Positions 40,738 to 48,557 of a stretch of 64,000 nucleotides of DNA are shown here, in pieces. Source of the stretch: JACKEQ01 sp041389565 (GTDB lineage: Bacteria > Myxococcota_A > UBA796 > GCA-2862545); contig JAWKRP010000002.1 of NCBI GenBank assembly GCA_041389565.1, positions 186,001 through 250,000 on the forward strand. Direction: 5' to 3'. How positions within the stretch are numbered: the first letter of the stretch is position 1; each line of letters begins with the position of its first letter. The notes under the pieces are model-generated. The model did no database searches. It was not told the DNA's origin and saw only the letters and a list, made by a program, of their open reading frames with translations. The position numbers were made by a program, and so were the translations under genes.

Positions 40738-42504
40738 ATGTCCGCACTCCGAAGCACCCTCGCCATCGCGGCCACCGTAGGTGCCGTGTACGCGCTGGCG
40801 TCGGGTCCGGTCGAGCGTCATCTGCCCGAGGCCCCGAAGGGGGTCGACGCGCCCGACGCGTCCGGCCAGCTCGTCGTCGATCTCGTCGACGGCGCCACCC
40901 TGGCCGACCTGGAGGAGATCGAGCGCCTGCTGAACGCAGACCTCGAGTGGACGAACGAGCTCTCGGTCGACGAAGCGCTCGCCCAGGGCTGGGTCGCGGA
41001 TCTCGACGACGCCGTCGCGTTGCTCGCCGGGAACCCGCTGGTCGAGGTCGCCGAGCCACTCATGGAGATCGGCATCCCGCTCGACGAGCTCGCGAATGCC
41101 GAGGCGGTGGCGCTGGTCGAGCCCACCGCGGGCTTCCCGAACGATCCGATGTACGCGAAGCAGTGGAACCTGCCGGCCATGGGCGCGCCCGAGGCCTGGT
41201 CGATGGGCGCCATGGGCGACGGCGTGATCGTCGCGGTCGTCGACACGGGCGTCACGGCGGTCGAAGACCTGCAGGGCACCAAGCTCCTGAAGGGCGCCAC
41301 GTTCGTGCCTGGCACGTCCACCGCAGCCGACGATCAGGGGCACGGAACCCACGTCGCCGGCACGATCGCGCAGACCACCAACAACGGCATCGGGGTGGCT
41401 GGCGTGGCGCCGAACGCCACCATCATGCCGGTGAAGGTACTCTCGAAGTGGGGCTTCGGGCAGAGCGCCTGGATCGCCTCCGGAATCGACTACGCCGTCG
41501 ACAACGGCGCACAGGTCATCAACCTGTCGCTCGGCGGCAGCTACAGCGCGGTCATCCACAACGCCATCAAGAAGGCCCGTGCGAAGGGCGTGATCGTCGT
41601 TGCCGCCGCGGGGAACAGCGGTCGACGTGGGGTCGGGTACCCCGGGGCGCTCGAGGAGACCATCGGCGTGAGCGCCCTCGGTCCGGGCGGCGTGCTCGCT
41701 CCGTACAGCAGCTACGGCAAGGGCGTCGACATCGCGGCGCCGGGCGGCGACAAGCGCCAGACCAACGGCGGGATCCTGCAGGACACCGTCGATGGTCGCG
41801 GCGGCCACCACTACGTCGAGTACCAGGGCACCTCGATGGCCACTCCGCACGTCGCGGGCGCCGCCGCCGTGCTGCTCTCGCGCGGCGTGCCCGCCGACAA
41901 GGTCGAGCAGACGCTGCTCCAGTCCGCCAAGGGCGACGGCGTGTGGAACGAGAAGATGGGCCACGGCCAGCTCGACCTCGCGGCGGCGCTCGGAAACGCG
42001 GTCGAGGATGCGAACGGCATCCGGTTCCTGCTGGGCGCGTTCATCGCGTTCCTCATCGCGCAGATGGCCGGCACGACGATGGGCTTCCGGCTCCGGAGCG
42101 CAGCGGTCGGCGGGTTCACGGCCGGTGGGCTGTTCTTCCTGAGCTGGCTGCCCCTGCCCGATCTCGCCATCGTGCGCCTGCTCGCCTCGAGTGTCGTCCA
42201 GTGGCCCGAGATCCTGCTCGGCGGCGGCTGGATGCACTTCCCGCTGTGGCTGTCGGCGGCTCTGCCGTTCGCGCTCGCCTTCACCCTGGGCGCGTACAAG
42301 GGCACGCGTCCGCTCGCGCTCGGCGTGGCTGCCGGGTACGCGGCGGTCCTGTTCCACGGCGCGGCGACCGGAGGGCTCGCACCCTGGTGGCTGCCCGAGG
42401 CCGTGGGCCATGCCTGGCTCGCGCTGAACGCCACGCTCGCCGTCCTCCTGGGCATGGGCATGGCCGGCACCGAGATCCTCGAGATGCAGGAGCGCCGTCG
42501 ATGA
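40738..42504 (+). CDS. Subtilisin-family serine protease with multi-pass membrane C-terminus
   Basis: 588 residues, ATG after CAGGAGG. N-terminal hydrophobic segment (4-22), a propeptide-like region (40-130), and an S8 domain with intact triad: Asp169 in VVDTG, His202 in GHGTHVAGT, Ser366 in GTSMATPHVAG; oxyanion Asn in AAGNSG. After about residue 415 come at least five hydrophobic segments (about 417-435, 445-462, 470-490, 505-522, 540-575). Subtilases normally lack such an end; it should hold the protease at the inner membrane facing the periplasm. Overlaps the next gene (ATGA). Confidence 0.92.
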   Translation: MSALRSTLAIAATVGAVYALASGPVERHLPEAPKGVDAPDASGQLVVDLVDGATLADLEEIERLLNADLEWTNELSVDEALAQGWVADLDDAVALLAGNPLVEVAEPLMEIGIPLDELANAEAVALVEPTAGFPNDPMYAKQWNLPAMGAPEAWSMGAMGDGVIVAVVDTGVTAVEDLQGTKLLKGATFVPGTSTAADDQGHGTHVAGTIAQTTNNGIGVAGVAPNATIMPVKVLSKWGFGQSAWIASGIDYAVDNGAQVINLSLGGSYSAVIHNAIKKARAKGVIVVAAAGNSGRRGVGYPGALEETIGVSALGPGGVLAPYSSYGKGVDIAAPGGDKRQTNGGILQDTVDGRGGHHYVEYQGTSMATPHVAGAAAVLLSRGVPADKVEQTLLQSAKGDGVWNEKMGHGQLDLAAALGNAVEDANGIRFLLGAFIAFLIAQMAGTTMGFRLRSAAVGGFTAGGLFFLSWLPLPDLAIVRLLASSVVQWPEILLGGGWMHFPLWLSAALPFALAFTLGAYKGTRPLALGVAAGYAAVLFHGAATGGLAPWWLPEAVGHAWLALNATLAVLLGMGMAGTEILEMQERRR

Positions 42505-42713
42505 AGGTCACCGGAAAGCTGAAGTTCGTGGACATGGGGCCCGGTCAGTGGGTCCTCGAGACCGCGACGGGCAAGGTGGCGCTGTTCGGCGACATCGACT
42601 CCGCGCTCGACGGCCGCAAGGTGGTCGTCGAGGGGGATGCGGTCGACGGGATGTCGGCCAGCATGGTCGGGGGTGACGCCGTGGCCGTGCGGAGTGTGCG
42701 CGCAGCCGGATAG
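42501..42713 (+). CDS. Small OB-fold-like protein
   Basis: 70 residues. ATG overlaps the subtilase stop. Opens MKVTGKLKFVDMGPGQWVLE, followed by regular short strands and GRKVVVEGDAVDGMS, consistent with a small five-stranded OB-like barrel. No catalytic or metal site. Translational coupling suggests it works with, or regulates, the membrane subtilase. No family confirmed. Confidence 0.72.
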   Translation: MKVTGKLKFVDMGPGQWVLETATGKVALFGDIDSALDGRKVVVEGDAVDGMSASMVGGDAVAVRSVRAAG

Positions 42714-42722
42714 GCAGCGCAC

Positions 42723-43847
42723 GTGAACGGTATCCGCATCGTCGACCTGAGCCGCGTGCTCGCCGGACCCTGGGCCACCATGCACCTGGCGGACCAGGGT
42801 GCCGACGTCGTGAAGATCGAGCCCCCGGGGGGCGACGACACGCGGGCGTTCGGTCCGCACGTCGACGGGGTGTCGACCTACTTCGTGTCGGCGAACCGGA
42901 ACAAGCGCTCGATCGTGCTCGACCTGCGCACCGCGGAGGATCGGGCCGTGCTGCACGAGCTCGTGAAGACCGCCGACGTGGTGCTGCAGAACTACCGGCC
43001 GGGCGTCGCAGACCGGCTGGGTGCCGACTACGAGACGCTGCGCGCGCTCAAGCCCGATCTCGTGTACGTCGCGATCCATGCGTTCGGCGAAGACGGGCCG
43101 TACGCGAGCCGGCCCGGGTACGACCTCGTGCTCCAGGCCTCTGGCGGAGCGATGGCGATCACCGGGCATCTCGGCACGCCGCCCGTGAAGTGCGGCACGT
43201 CCATCGCCGACCTCACGACGGGCCTGTTCTGCACACAGGCCATCCTGCTGGGGCTGCTCCACCGTGAGCGGACGGGCGAGGGCCAGAAGATCGTCGTGAA
43301 CATGATGCAGGCGCAGGCCAACGCGCTCGCGTACCACGCCAGTCGGTGGTTCGTGGCGGGCTCCGAGGACGTGCAGCGCGGGAACAGCCATGGTGGGCTC
43401 GCGCCCTACGACGTGTACGCGTGTCGGGATGGCTGGCTCGCGCTCGGGTGCGGGAACGACGCGATGTTCGAGCGGCTGCGCCAGGCCCTGCGCATCGCGC
43501 CCGAGCCCGGCTGGGCGACCAATGCCGGTCGGGTCGCCGACCGTGAGGCCCTCGATCGGGTCGTGTCGGCGGCCCTCTCCGCGCTCTCGGTTGCGGAGGC
43601 CGACGCGCTCGCGAGTCGTGCGGGGGTGCCCGCCAGCCCCGTGAACCGGCCGTCCGAGGCCGCTGCCCATCCCGCCGTCTCGCTCACCGAGGTCGACCAC
43701 GCGGTGTTGGGGCCGATGCGCATGATCGGTCCCGCGCTCCGCACGGCCACCACGCGAACCCACCACGTCGCGCCGCCCGAGCCCGATGCAGATCGCGCCT
43801 CGATCCTCGCGTCTCTGCAGGGGTCTCCGGGCCGCGACACGGAGTGA
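42723..43847 (+). CDS. CaiB/BaiF family CoA-transferase
   Basis: 374 residues, GTG start. Family III enzymes move CoA between carboxylic acids through an aspartyl-CoA intermediate. Catalytic Asp163 in CGTSIADLTTG; RVLAGPWATMHLADQGADV, KIEPPGGDD, SANRNKRS and LQASGGAMAITG are diagnostic. Slightly shorter than the usual 400 residues at the C-terminus. Nine bases after the OB-like gene, so possibly cotranscribed though functionally unrelated. Substrate unknown. Confidence 0.92.
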   Translation: MNGIRIVDLSRVLAGPWATMHLADQGADVVKIEPPGGDDTRAFGPHVDGVSTYFVSANRNKRSIVLDLRTAEDRAVLHELVKTADVVLQNYRPGVADRLGADYETLRALKPDLVYVAIHAFGEDGPYASRPGYDLVLQASGGAMAITGHLGTPPVKCGTSIADLTTGLFCTQAILLGLLHRERTGEGQKIVVNMMQAQANALAYHASRWFVAGSEDVQRGNSHGGLAPYDVYACRDGWLALGCGNDAMFERLRQALRIAPEPGWATNAGRVADREALDRVVSAALSALSVAEADALASRAGVPASPVNRPSEAAAHPAVSLTEVDHAVLGPMRMIGPALRTATTRTHHVAPPEPDADRASILASLQGSPGRDTE

Positions 43848-43876
43848 CGCGCCCCCGCTGTGCGGGCCGTCCGACC

Positions 43877-43885
43877 CTGCTAAGG
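43877..43885 (+). promoter_or_regulatory. Extended -10 element CTGCTAAGG, leaderless start
   Basis: Only seven bases separate the element from the ATG at 43893. Transcription would begin at or next to the start codon, giving a leaderless mRNA; no ribosome site is present. Confidence 0.45.
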
Positions 43886-43892
43886 ACGTCAC

Positions 43893-44999
43893 ATGGCGAT
43901 TCGTGTTCGTAAGCTCGCCCGAGAGCTGCAGGCCAGTCCTGTCGACCTGCTCGGAATCCTGAAGACCCTCGGCTTCGACCGGTTCAAGTCCCCCGAAGAC
44001 ATGCTGTCCGGGCCCGTCGAGGAGAAGCTGCGAACGGCCGTGCGCCAGGGGGTCCGCCCGGCCCGCATCACGCCGGAGCGCGTGAAGAAGGCGCCCGACG
44101 CGCCGATCGAAGCCGCGCCCGCCGGAATCCTGCCCGGCGTCGTCCCCAAGGCGCGCGACGAGCGGTTCGACACGCTCCCCGCGCCCTCCGCCACCCCGGC
44201 TCGCCCACGTCCCTCGCGTCCGGAACCCCCGGTCCGCAGCCCCGACCCGGTCGCCCCCGCACTCCCGGATCCGGCGGTCCTCGCGGTCCAGGCCGCTCTC
44301 GAGGCGGAGCGGGCCGTCGTCGCAGCGGAGCGCCGTGCCATCGAGGCCGAGCGCGCGGTGCTCGCCGCCGACCGAACCGCCTGGGAGGCCCAGAAGCGCA
44401 CCCCCACCGAGGCCACCACGCTCTCCCAGGTGCTCCAGGAGCGGGGGCTGATCGGAGCCGACGAGGCCGAGCGCGCCATCCGGGCCCTCGCCGAGTCGCG
44501 TCGGGTGGCGGAGATGCTGCCGTTCCTCACGGTGAGCGACCCAGCGGGCCTGCTGCGCTGGCTGCAAGACGTGCTGGTGCTCGTCGACGGTCCACCGCCC
44601 GAAGCCCTGGGTAGTGAAGCGCTCGTCAGCGTCGCGCCGGAGCGCGCCGAGATTCCGGGAGCGGCAGTGTGGCGGCGCCTCGTGCAGGGGCTCTCCGAGA
44701 AGCTCCTCCTGAACGGGGCCCGGCGCGTCCTCGTCGTCGGCGGGCCCATCCGGGCGCACCGCCTGCTGCGACAGGGGTTGGATGCGCGTATCGACGTGCG
44801 GTTCCGGCCGGGCTCACGGGTGGTCGCACCGGATGCCGAAGCCGACGTCACCCGCACGGATGCCGTGGCATTGTGGGGCGTCGCCGAAGATGCCGATGCA
44901 CGCACGATCTACGACACGGGGCGCGCGCTGGTCTCCCGGATGGAGCTGTCGGATGTACGCTCGTTCGTCGAGGAGTGGGTGCGTGCCCTGGGGGCGTGA
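43893..44999 (+). CDS. IF2 N-terminal-domain fusion protein, unknown
   Basis: 368 residues. Residues 3-50 (RVRKLARELQASPVDLLGIL and FKSPEDMLSGPVEEKLR) match the IF2N domain of translation initiation factor IF-2, which touches the 30S ribosome. There is no GTPase domain. A Pro/Arg-rich linker (55-125) and an Ala/Glu/Arg coiled coil (127-165) follow. The C-terminal part has a helical segment and a Rossmann-like end, RRVLVVGGPIRAHRLL with DARTIYDTGRALVSR, faintly like DUF2325. Followed 50 bases later by a twin-Sm/Hfq-like gene, so a joint RNA or translation role is inferred. Confidence 0.8.
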   Translation: MAIRVRKLARELQASPVDLLGILKTLGFDRFKSPEDMLSGPVEEKLRTAVRQGVRPARITPERVKKAPDAPIEAAPAGILPGVVPKARDERFDTLPAPSATPARPRPSRPEPPVRSPDPVAPALPDPAVLAVQAALEAERAVVAAERRAIEAERAVLAADRTAWEAQKRTPTEATTLSQVLQERGLIGADEAERAIRALAESRRVAEMLPFLTVSDPAGLLRWLQDVLVLVDGPPPEALGSEALVSVAPERAEIPGAAVWRRLVQGLSEKLLLNGARRVLVVGGPIRAHRLLRQGLDARIDVRFRPGSRVVAPDAEADVTRTDAVALWGVAEDADARTIYDTGRALVSRMELSDVRSFVEEWVRALGA

Positions 45000-45049
45000 G
45001 GTCGACGCCGGGGCGCCGAGTCCATACGGTACAGAGAGTCGGGGGTAGG

Positions 45050-45808
45050 ATGACGCAGCAGAGGCCCGCAGCGAAACGCACCGTGAAGCGGCGTGGCGAC
45101 GACGAGGCCTCCCTTCGAGTCCGCGCAGACGCCCTGCACAAAGACGGCATGCCGTTCCAGATGGCGATGGCCGTGGCGCACGGGCGCATGGATCTGTCCG
45201 AGGCCCTCGAGCGGATGTCCCGGAAAGACAAGGTGTCGCGCCTGGTCGACGAGCATGGGCTCACGCCGGCCCTCGCCACGCAGGTCGCGATGGGGCACGT
45301 CGATCTGCAGATCATCCTGCGCCGGCGCCGGCTGCAGGAGCACCGCGACGCCAACCGCGACCGTACGATGCTCGAGCCCGGCAACCGCCTCACGTTCGGT
45401 CTGCACGGTCGGCGGGTGGTCACCGGGGTCGTCGGGGCCGCCACGCCGTACTCCTTCATGCTCACCCCCGACGAGGGCGAGGCGGAGGAGATCCACAAGC
45501 TCCAGGTGAAGTTCGCGTACGCTCCGGAGCACTGGAAGCGCGCCAAGAAGGCCATCCGGATGGACAAGGTGCTCTCGAAGACGCCCCGCGAGCCCATCCC
45601 GCGGCCGCAGGATCGCTATGGCTGCTCCGACAAGCGGCTGTTCTCGTACGTCGATCGCCGCGACGAGATCGGGGTCACCCTGCTCGAGGGCGAGATGATC
45701 CGTGGCACCGTGAAGTGGTTCTCGCGGTACGAGATCGGGCTCGAAGTGCGCGGCGACGTCGACATCTTCGTGTTCCGGCACGCGCTCCACGAGGTCACGA
45801 ACAGCTGA
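45050..45808 (+). CDS. Protein with two Sm/Hfq-like domains
   Basis: 252 residues. A basic N-terminus is followed by two copies of a helical motif, MAVAHGRMDLSEALERM (40-56) and QVAMGHVDLQIILRRRR (78-94). Residues 108-158 (GNRLTFGLHGRRVVTGVV) have the strand pattern of an Sm fold. Residues 196-250 strongly resemble Hfq: FSYVDRRDEIGVTLLEGEMI, RGTVKWFSRYEIGLEV, and VFRHALHEV at the place of the Hfq YKHAI Sm2 motif. Hfq is an RNA chaperone. Two Sm units in one chain is unusual. Cytoplasmic. Follows the IF2N protein. Confidence 0.78.
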   Translation: MTQQRPAAKRTVKRRGDDEASLRVRADALHKDGMPFQMAMAVAHGRMDLSEALERMSRKDKVSRLVDEHGLTPALATQVAMGHVDLQIILRRRRLQEHRDANRDRTMLEPGNRLTFGLHGRRVVTGVVGAATPYSFMLTPDEGEAEEIHKLQVKFAYAPEHWKRAKKAIRMDKVLSKTPREPIPRPQDRYGCSDKRLFSYVDRRDEIGVTLLEGEMIRGTVKWFSRYEIGLEVRGDVDIFVFRHALHEVTNS

Positions 45809-45863
45809 GGGCGCCGCGCCCCCGGTGGCGCTATGTGGGGGGCCCCGAAGGCTGGGAGTTGGG

Positions 45864-46493
45864 ATGGGAATCATGTCGGGCGCGCTGTCGGTGCGCCGTT
45901 TCCGCGTGGTCGGCGAGATCGGAGAGGGCTGGCGCGAGGCCTTCCGCGAGCGGATCCAGGAGTTCGCCTTCAAGACGCCTCCGAACGACGTCGGCAAGGA
46001 GGAGATCGAAGGCTGGGTCGAGGTCCACAACCTGCTCGACGCCGAGTTCGAGGACTTCAACCGCTGGCTGTACAACGAGTTCGTGCTGTTCGCGCTCCGG
46101 GTCGACAAGAAGCGCCTCCCCGCGAAGCTGTTCGCCGCGACCCTCGAGAAGCGCTGCGAGGCGTGGAAGCAGGAGCGTGGTCTAGAGCGCGTGCCCGCCT
46201 CGATCCGCAGCGAGCTCAAGGAGTCCCTCGAGATCGAGTGGCTGAAGAAGACCCTCCCCAGCGTCGCCGTGACGGAAGCCGTCTGGCACGTGGGGGAGGA
46301 GTGGCTCGTGCTGCACGGGATGTCGGATGCCGTGGCCGACCGGTTCCGGAAGCGCTTCTTCCGCACCTTCGGGTTCCGGCTGATCCCGTGGTCGCCGCTC
46401 GACTGGGTCGGGGAGTCCGGCACGGTCGACGGTCTGCTCAACAAGGCGCCGTCCCTGATGGCGACCCCTGACGATCTCGGAGGCCTGAAGTGA
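45864..46493 (+). CDS. RdgC-like protein, N-terminal half
   Basis: 209 residues, ATG after GGGAGTTGGG. MSGALSVRRFRVVGEIGEG, GWVEVHNLLDAEF, the FVLFALRVDKKRLPAKLF strand pair, EIEWLKKTLPSVAVTEAVWH and the FRKRFFRTFGFRLIP end match the N-terminal two thirds of RdgC as found in Myxococcota. RdgC is a ring-forming DNA-binding protein that limits RecA. The gene ends in TGA overlapping the next start (GTGA); in relatives both parts usually form one polypeptide. Confidence 0.8.
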   Translation: MGIMSGALSVRRFRVVGEIGEGWREAFRERIQEFAFKTPPNDVGKEEIEGWVEVHNLLDAEFEDFNRWLYNEFVLFALRVDKKRLPAKLFAATLEKRCEAWKQERGLERVPASIRSELKESLEIEWLKKTLPSVAVTEAVWHVGEEWLVLHGMSDAVADRFRKRFFRTFGFRLIPWSPLDWVGESGTVDGLLNKAPSLMATPDDLGGLK

Positions 46494-47011
46494 GCGACAA
46501 CCAGGATGGTCTGCCGGTCCTCCCACACCTCGCGGGCGAGTTCTACGCGTGGCTGTGGTGGGCGAGCGAAGTGCAGGGCGCCGTGTTCAACCTCGGCGAT
46601 CCGGTCGGCCAGATCGAGCTCTGGGTCGACGAGCGCCTGGCGTTCCGGAATGCCGACGACACGAAGGTCACGGCCGTGATGACGGGCGAAGCGCCGTCCA
46701 CGTCCCTCGAAGCGCGTGCGGCGCTGGCGGGCGGGAAGGTGCTGAACGAGGTGCGCGTGGGGCTGCGCCGCGACGACCGCGAGTTCACGGTCACGCTGAA
46801 GGGCCCGGCCATGCACATCACGGGCGCGAAGCTCCCGCAGGTCGTGTCCGATGGGCTCGACGAGGTGCTGTACGACCGCATGTTCCTGTATGGCGAGCTC
46901 ACGCTGGTGTTGTCGGCCCTCTACAACACCTTTGCGCAGAAGCGGGTGTCGTCCGAGTGGGACACCGACGTGCTCCCGGGGCTCCGGCGCTGGGTCGGCG
47001 GGGAGCTCTGA
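46490..47011 (+). CDS. RdgC-like protein, C-terminal half
   Basis: 173 residues, GTG start overlapping the previous stop by four bases. HLAGEFYAWLWWASEVQGA, LWVDERLAFRN, GGKVLNEVRVGLRR and MFLYGELTLVLSALYNTFA match the C-terminal domain of myxococcal and geobacterial RdgC. The split at this place looks like gene fission with retained coupling instead of a frameshift, since each part has its own start and no shared reading continues across. Probably assembles with the product of the preceding gene. Confidence 0.78.
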   Translation: MSDNQDGLPVLPHLAGEFYAWLWWASEVQGAVFNLGDPVGQIELWVDERLAFRNADDTKVTAVMTGEAPSTSLEARAALAGGKVLNEVRVGLRRDDREFTVTLKGPAMHITGAKLPQVVSDGLDEVLYDRMFLYGELTLVLSALYNTFAQKRVSSEWDTDVLPGLRRWVGGEL

Positions 47012-47026
47012 CCGCACGCGGTTTCC

Positions 47027-47054
47027 TTGCCGCGCGACCCCGTCGCGAATAAGG
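47027..47054 (+). promoter_or_regulatory. Promoter of tRNA-Arg
   Basis: TTGCCG at 47027-47032 and ATAAGG at 47049-47054, 16 bases apart, end about 40 bases before the tRNA. Good fit to sigma70 spacing. Confidence 0.45.
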
Positions 47055-47093
47055 GCAGCGCGACTGCACGGTCTGCCGAATGGCGGGGCAAGT

Positions 47094-47170
47094 GCGCGAT
47101 TAGCTCAGCTGGATAGAGCGCTGGCCTCCGGAGCCAGAGGTCACAGGTTCGAATCCTGTATCGCGTACCA
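47094..47170 (+). tRNA. tRNA-Arg, anticodon CCG
   Basis: 77 bases with encoded CCA. Acceptor GCGCGAT pairs with ATCGCGT (one G-T at the end), D-arm GCTC/GAGC, anticodon arm CTGGC-CTCCGGA-GCCAG with CCG in the loop, T-arm ACAGG-TTCGAAT-CCTGT. Discriminator base A. It decodes CGG, a frequent Arg codon in this GC-rich genome. Confidence 0.97.
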
Positions 47171-47192
47171 CCCCGCCATTGGTGCGTCTGGC

Positions 47193-47212
47193 GTCGCCCC
47201 GCGTAGGGCGAC
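47193..47212 (+). terminator. Stem-loop GTCGCCC / GGGCGAC after the tRNA
   Basis: Seven-bp perfect stem and a six-base loop 22 bases after the tRNA, followed by CGTTCGTG. Likely terminates the tRNA transcript. Confidence 0.55.
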
Positions 47213-47257
47213 CGTTCGTGACCCCGTGAGCACCGGTGCCGCGCCATGCGGTTTGCC

Positions 47258-47268
47258 TGTGCTATGTT
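47258..47268 (+). promoter_or_regulatory. Extended -10 promoter TGTGCTATGTT
   Basis: TGC directly before TATGTT is a near-ideal extended -10. It ends 30 bases ahead of the GTG start at 47299. No -35 hexamer is apparent, as is usual for extended -10 promoters. Confidence 0.5.
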
Positions 47269-47298
47269 CGTCTTCGTGAATCGAGGACATCACAGCAC

Positions 47299-48210
47299 GT
47301 GCGCGTGACCTTCTGGGGAGTTCGGGGTTCGATCCCCATTCCGGGCGAGCGAACGCAACGATGGGGCGGTAACTCGTCGTGCGTCGAGGTGCGCCACGGC
47401 GATGGTGCACCCCTGGTGCTCGACTGTGGCACCGGTGCGCGCAGCCTCGGGTTCAAGCTCGTGGGCCAACCGGGCCGCGAGATGGACCTCATGTTCTCGC
47501 ACTTCCACATGGATCACGTGTTCGGGTTCCCGTTCTTCATCCCGATCTACACGCCTGGCTATTCCGTGCGGATCTCGGTGCCGGCGTTCAGCGAAGAGGA
47601 AGCCCGCCAGAAGATCGGCCGCTACCTCAACGGCGTCTACCACCCCACGCGCCTCCGCGAGCTCCCCGCCAACGTCACGTTCGTGCCCATCCGTCCCGGA
47701 AAGGCCTATGAACGCGGGGTCTTCCAGGTGAAGGGCCTCCAGCTGAACCACCCGGGCGGCTCGGTGGGCTACCGCATCGAGGCCGATGGCCAGAGCGTCG
47801 CCTACATCACCGACACCGCGCCGTTCGCGCGTCCGGGCGAGGGGGTCGACGCCGGAGAAGAGCCGATCGCCGCCGAGAAGCGGGTGATCGAGTTCCTCCG
47901 CGACTGCGACATGGTGATCTACGACACCATGTTCGATCACGACGAATACCTCGAGAAGATGACCTGGGGGCACAGCTACCCCGAGTACGCCAACTCCCTC
48001 TGCCGCGCGGCCGGCGTGAAGACCCTCGTGCTGTTCCACCACCTGCCCGACGCGTCCGACGACATGATGGACGCCCTCGAGGCGAAGTGGAGCACGGCCT
48101 CCAACCCGCGCGTCATCGTGGCGCGCGAGGGGGCCACGGTCGACGTTCAGGCCGATGTCCCGAGCGGCCAGCAGGGTGAAGCGAGGGCGGCCGTGAACGC
48201 CGAGGGATAG
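47299..48210 (+). CDS. Metallo-beta-lactamase-fold hydrolase (PhnP-like group)
   Basis: 303 residues from a GTG giving MRVTFWGVRGSIPIPGE, the standard opening of this subfamily. Metal motif SHFHMDH at about 87-93, later His in LNHPGGSVGY and Asp in YITDTAPF, and FHHLPDASDD near the C-terminus. Relatives include cyclic phosphodiesterases and ribonuclease-Z-like enzymes; substrate here is unknown. Cytoplasmic. A following short membrane-segment gene may be cotranscribed. Confidence 0.9.
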   Translation: MRVTFWGVRGSIPIPGERTQRWGGNSSCVEVRHGDGAPLVLDCGTGARSLGFKLVGQPGREMDLMFSHFHMDHVFGFPFFIPIYTPGYSVRISVPAFSEEEARQKIGRYLNGVYHPTRLRELPANVTFVPIRPGKAYERGVFQVKGLQLNHPGGSVGYRIEADGQSVAYITDTAPFARPGEGVDAGEEPIAAEKRVIEFLRDCDMVIYDTMFDHDEYLEKMTWGHSYPEYANSLCRAAGVKTLVLFHHLPDASDDMMDALEAKWSTASNPRVIVAREGATVDVQADVPSGQQGEARAAVNAEG

Positions 48211-48272
48211 CGCTCGAGGTCAGCCCGGAGTGGCTCCAGGGCACGGCCACGGGCCTCCTGCTGCTGCTCGCG

Positions 48273-48551
48273 ATGTACTGGATCGTGTGGACGCTCCAGC
48301 GCACGTGGCGTTCGGTGCTGTGGTCGGAAGGGCACCGCGTGCTGGAGCCCATGGCCGAGTGGCTGGACGCCGCGATCGTGCCGTCCCGCGCGGGCTGGGA
48401 GCTCCAGGGGGCTCGCGGGAGGCTGCGGGTGCGCGGTGGGTTGCGGGGCACGCGCACCGAGCTGTGGCGTGCGGACGGCACCTACCAGGTCGTGCCGGGG
48501 TGGCTCGAACCCGGCGACATGCAGCGCTTCCTGGCCGGCGAGGTCGCGTAG
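48273..48551 (+). CDS. Small hypothetical protein
   Basis: 92 residues from the first ATG. Sequence upstream in frame back to 48207 also looks coding (a hydrophobic TGLLLLLAMYWIVWTL stretch that would be a full membrane segment), but no ATG, GTG or TTG is available there; an ATA overlapping the preceding TAG at 48207 is the only position that mimics the overlaps common here. C-terminal part is basic with Trp-rich strands. No family recognised. Confidence 0.55.
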   Translation: MYWIVWTLQRTWRSVLWSEGHRVLEPMAEWLDAAIVPSRAGWELQGARGRLRVRGGLRGTRTELWRADGTYQVVPGWLEPGDMQRFLAGEVA

Positions 48552-48557
48552 ACCCCT

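Noticed and set aside
41811..44759. 982-codon minus-strand frame opposite the subtilase and CoA-transferase
   Set aside because: Antisense shadow of well-supported genes; no ribosome site, no recognisable domain, Arg/His-rich composition.
45864..47011. Split RdgC interpreted as a frameshifted pseudogene
   Set aside because: Both parts keep conserved segments and proper lengths, and the second has a GTG in the overlap style seen throughout the window; kept as two genes with the sequencing-error caveat.
47094..47212. Integration site at the tRNA-Arg gene
   Set aside because: No integrase gene and no repeat of the tRNA 3' end was found in the flanking sequence; both sides look like ordinary chromosomal genes.
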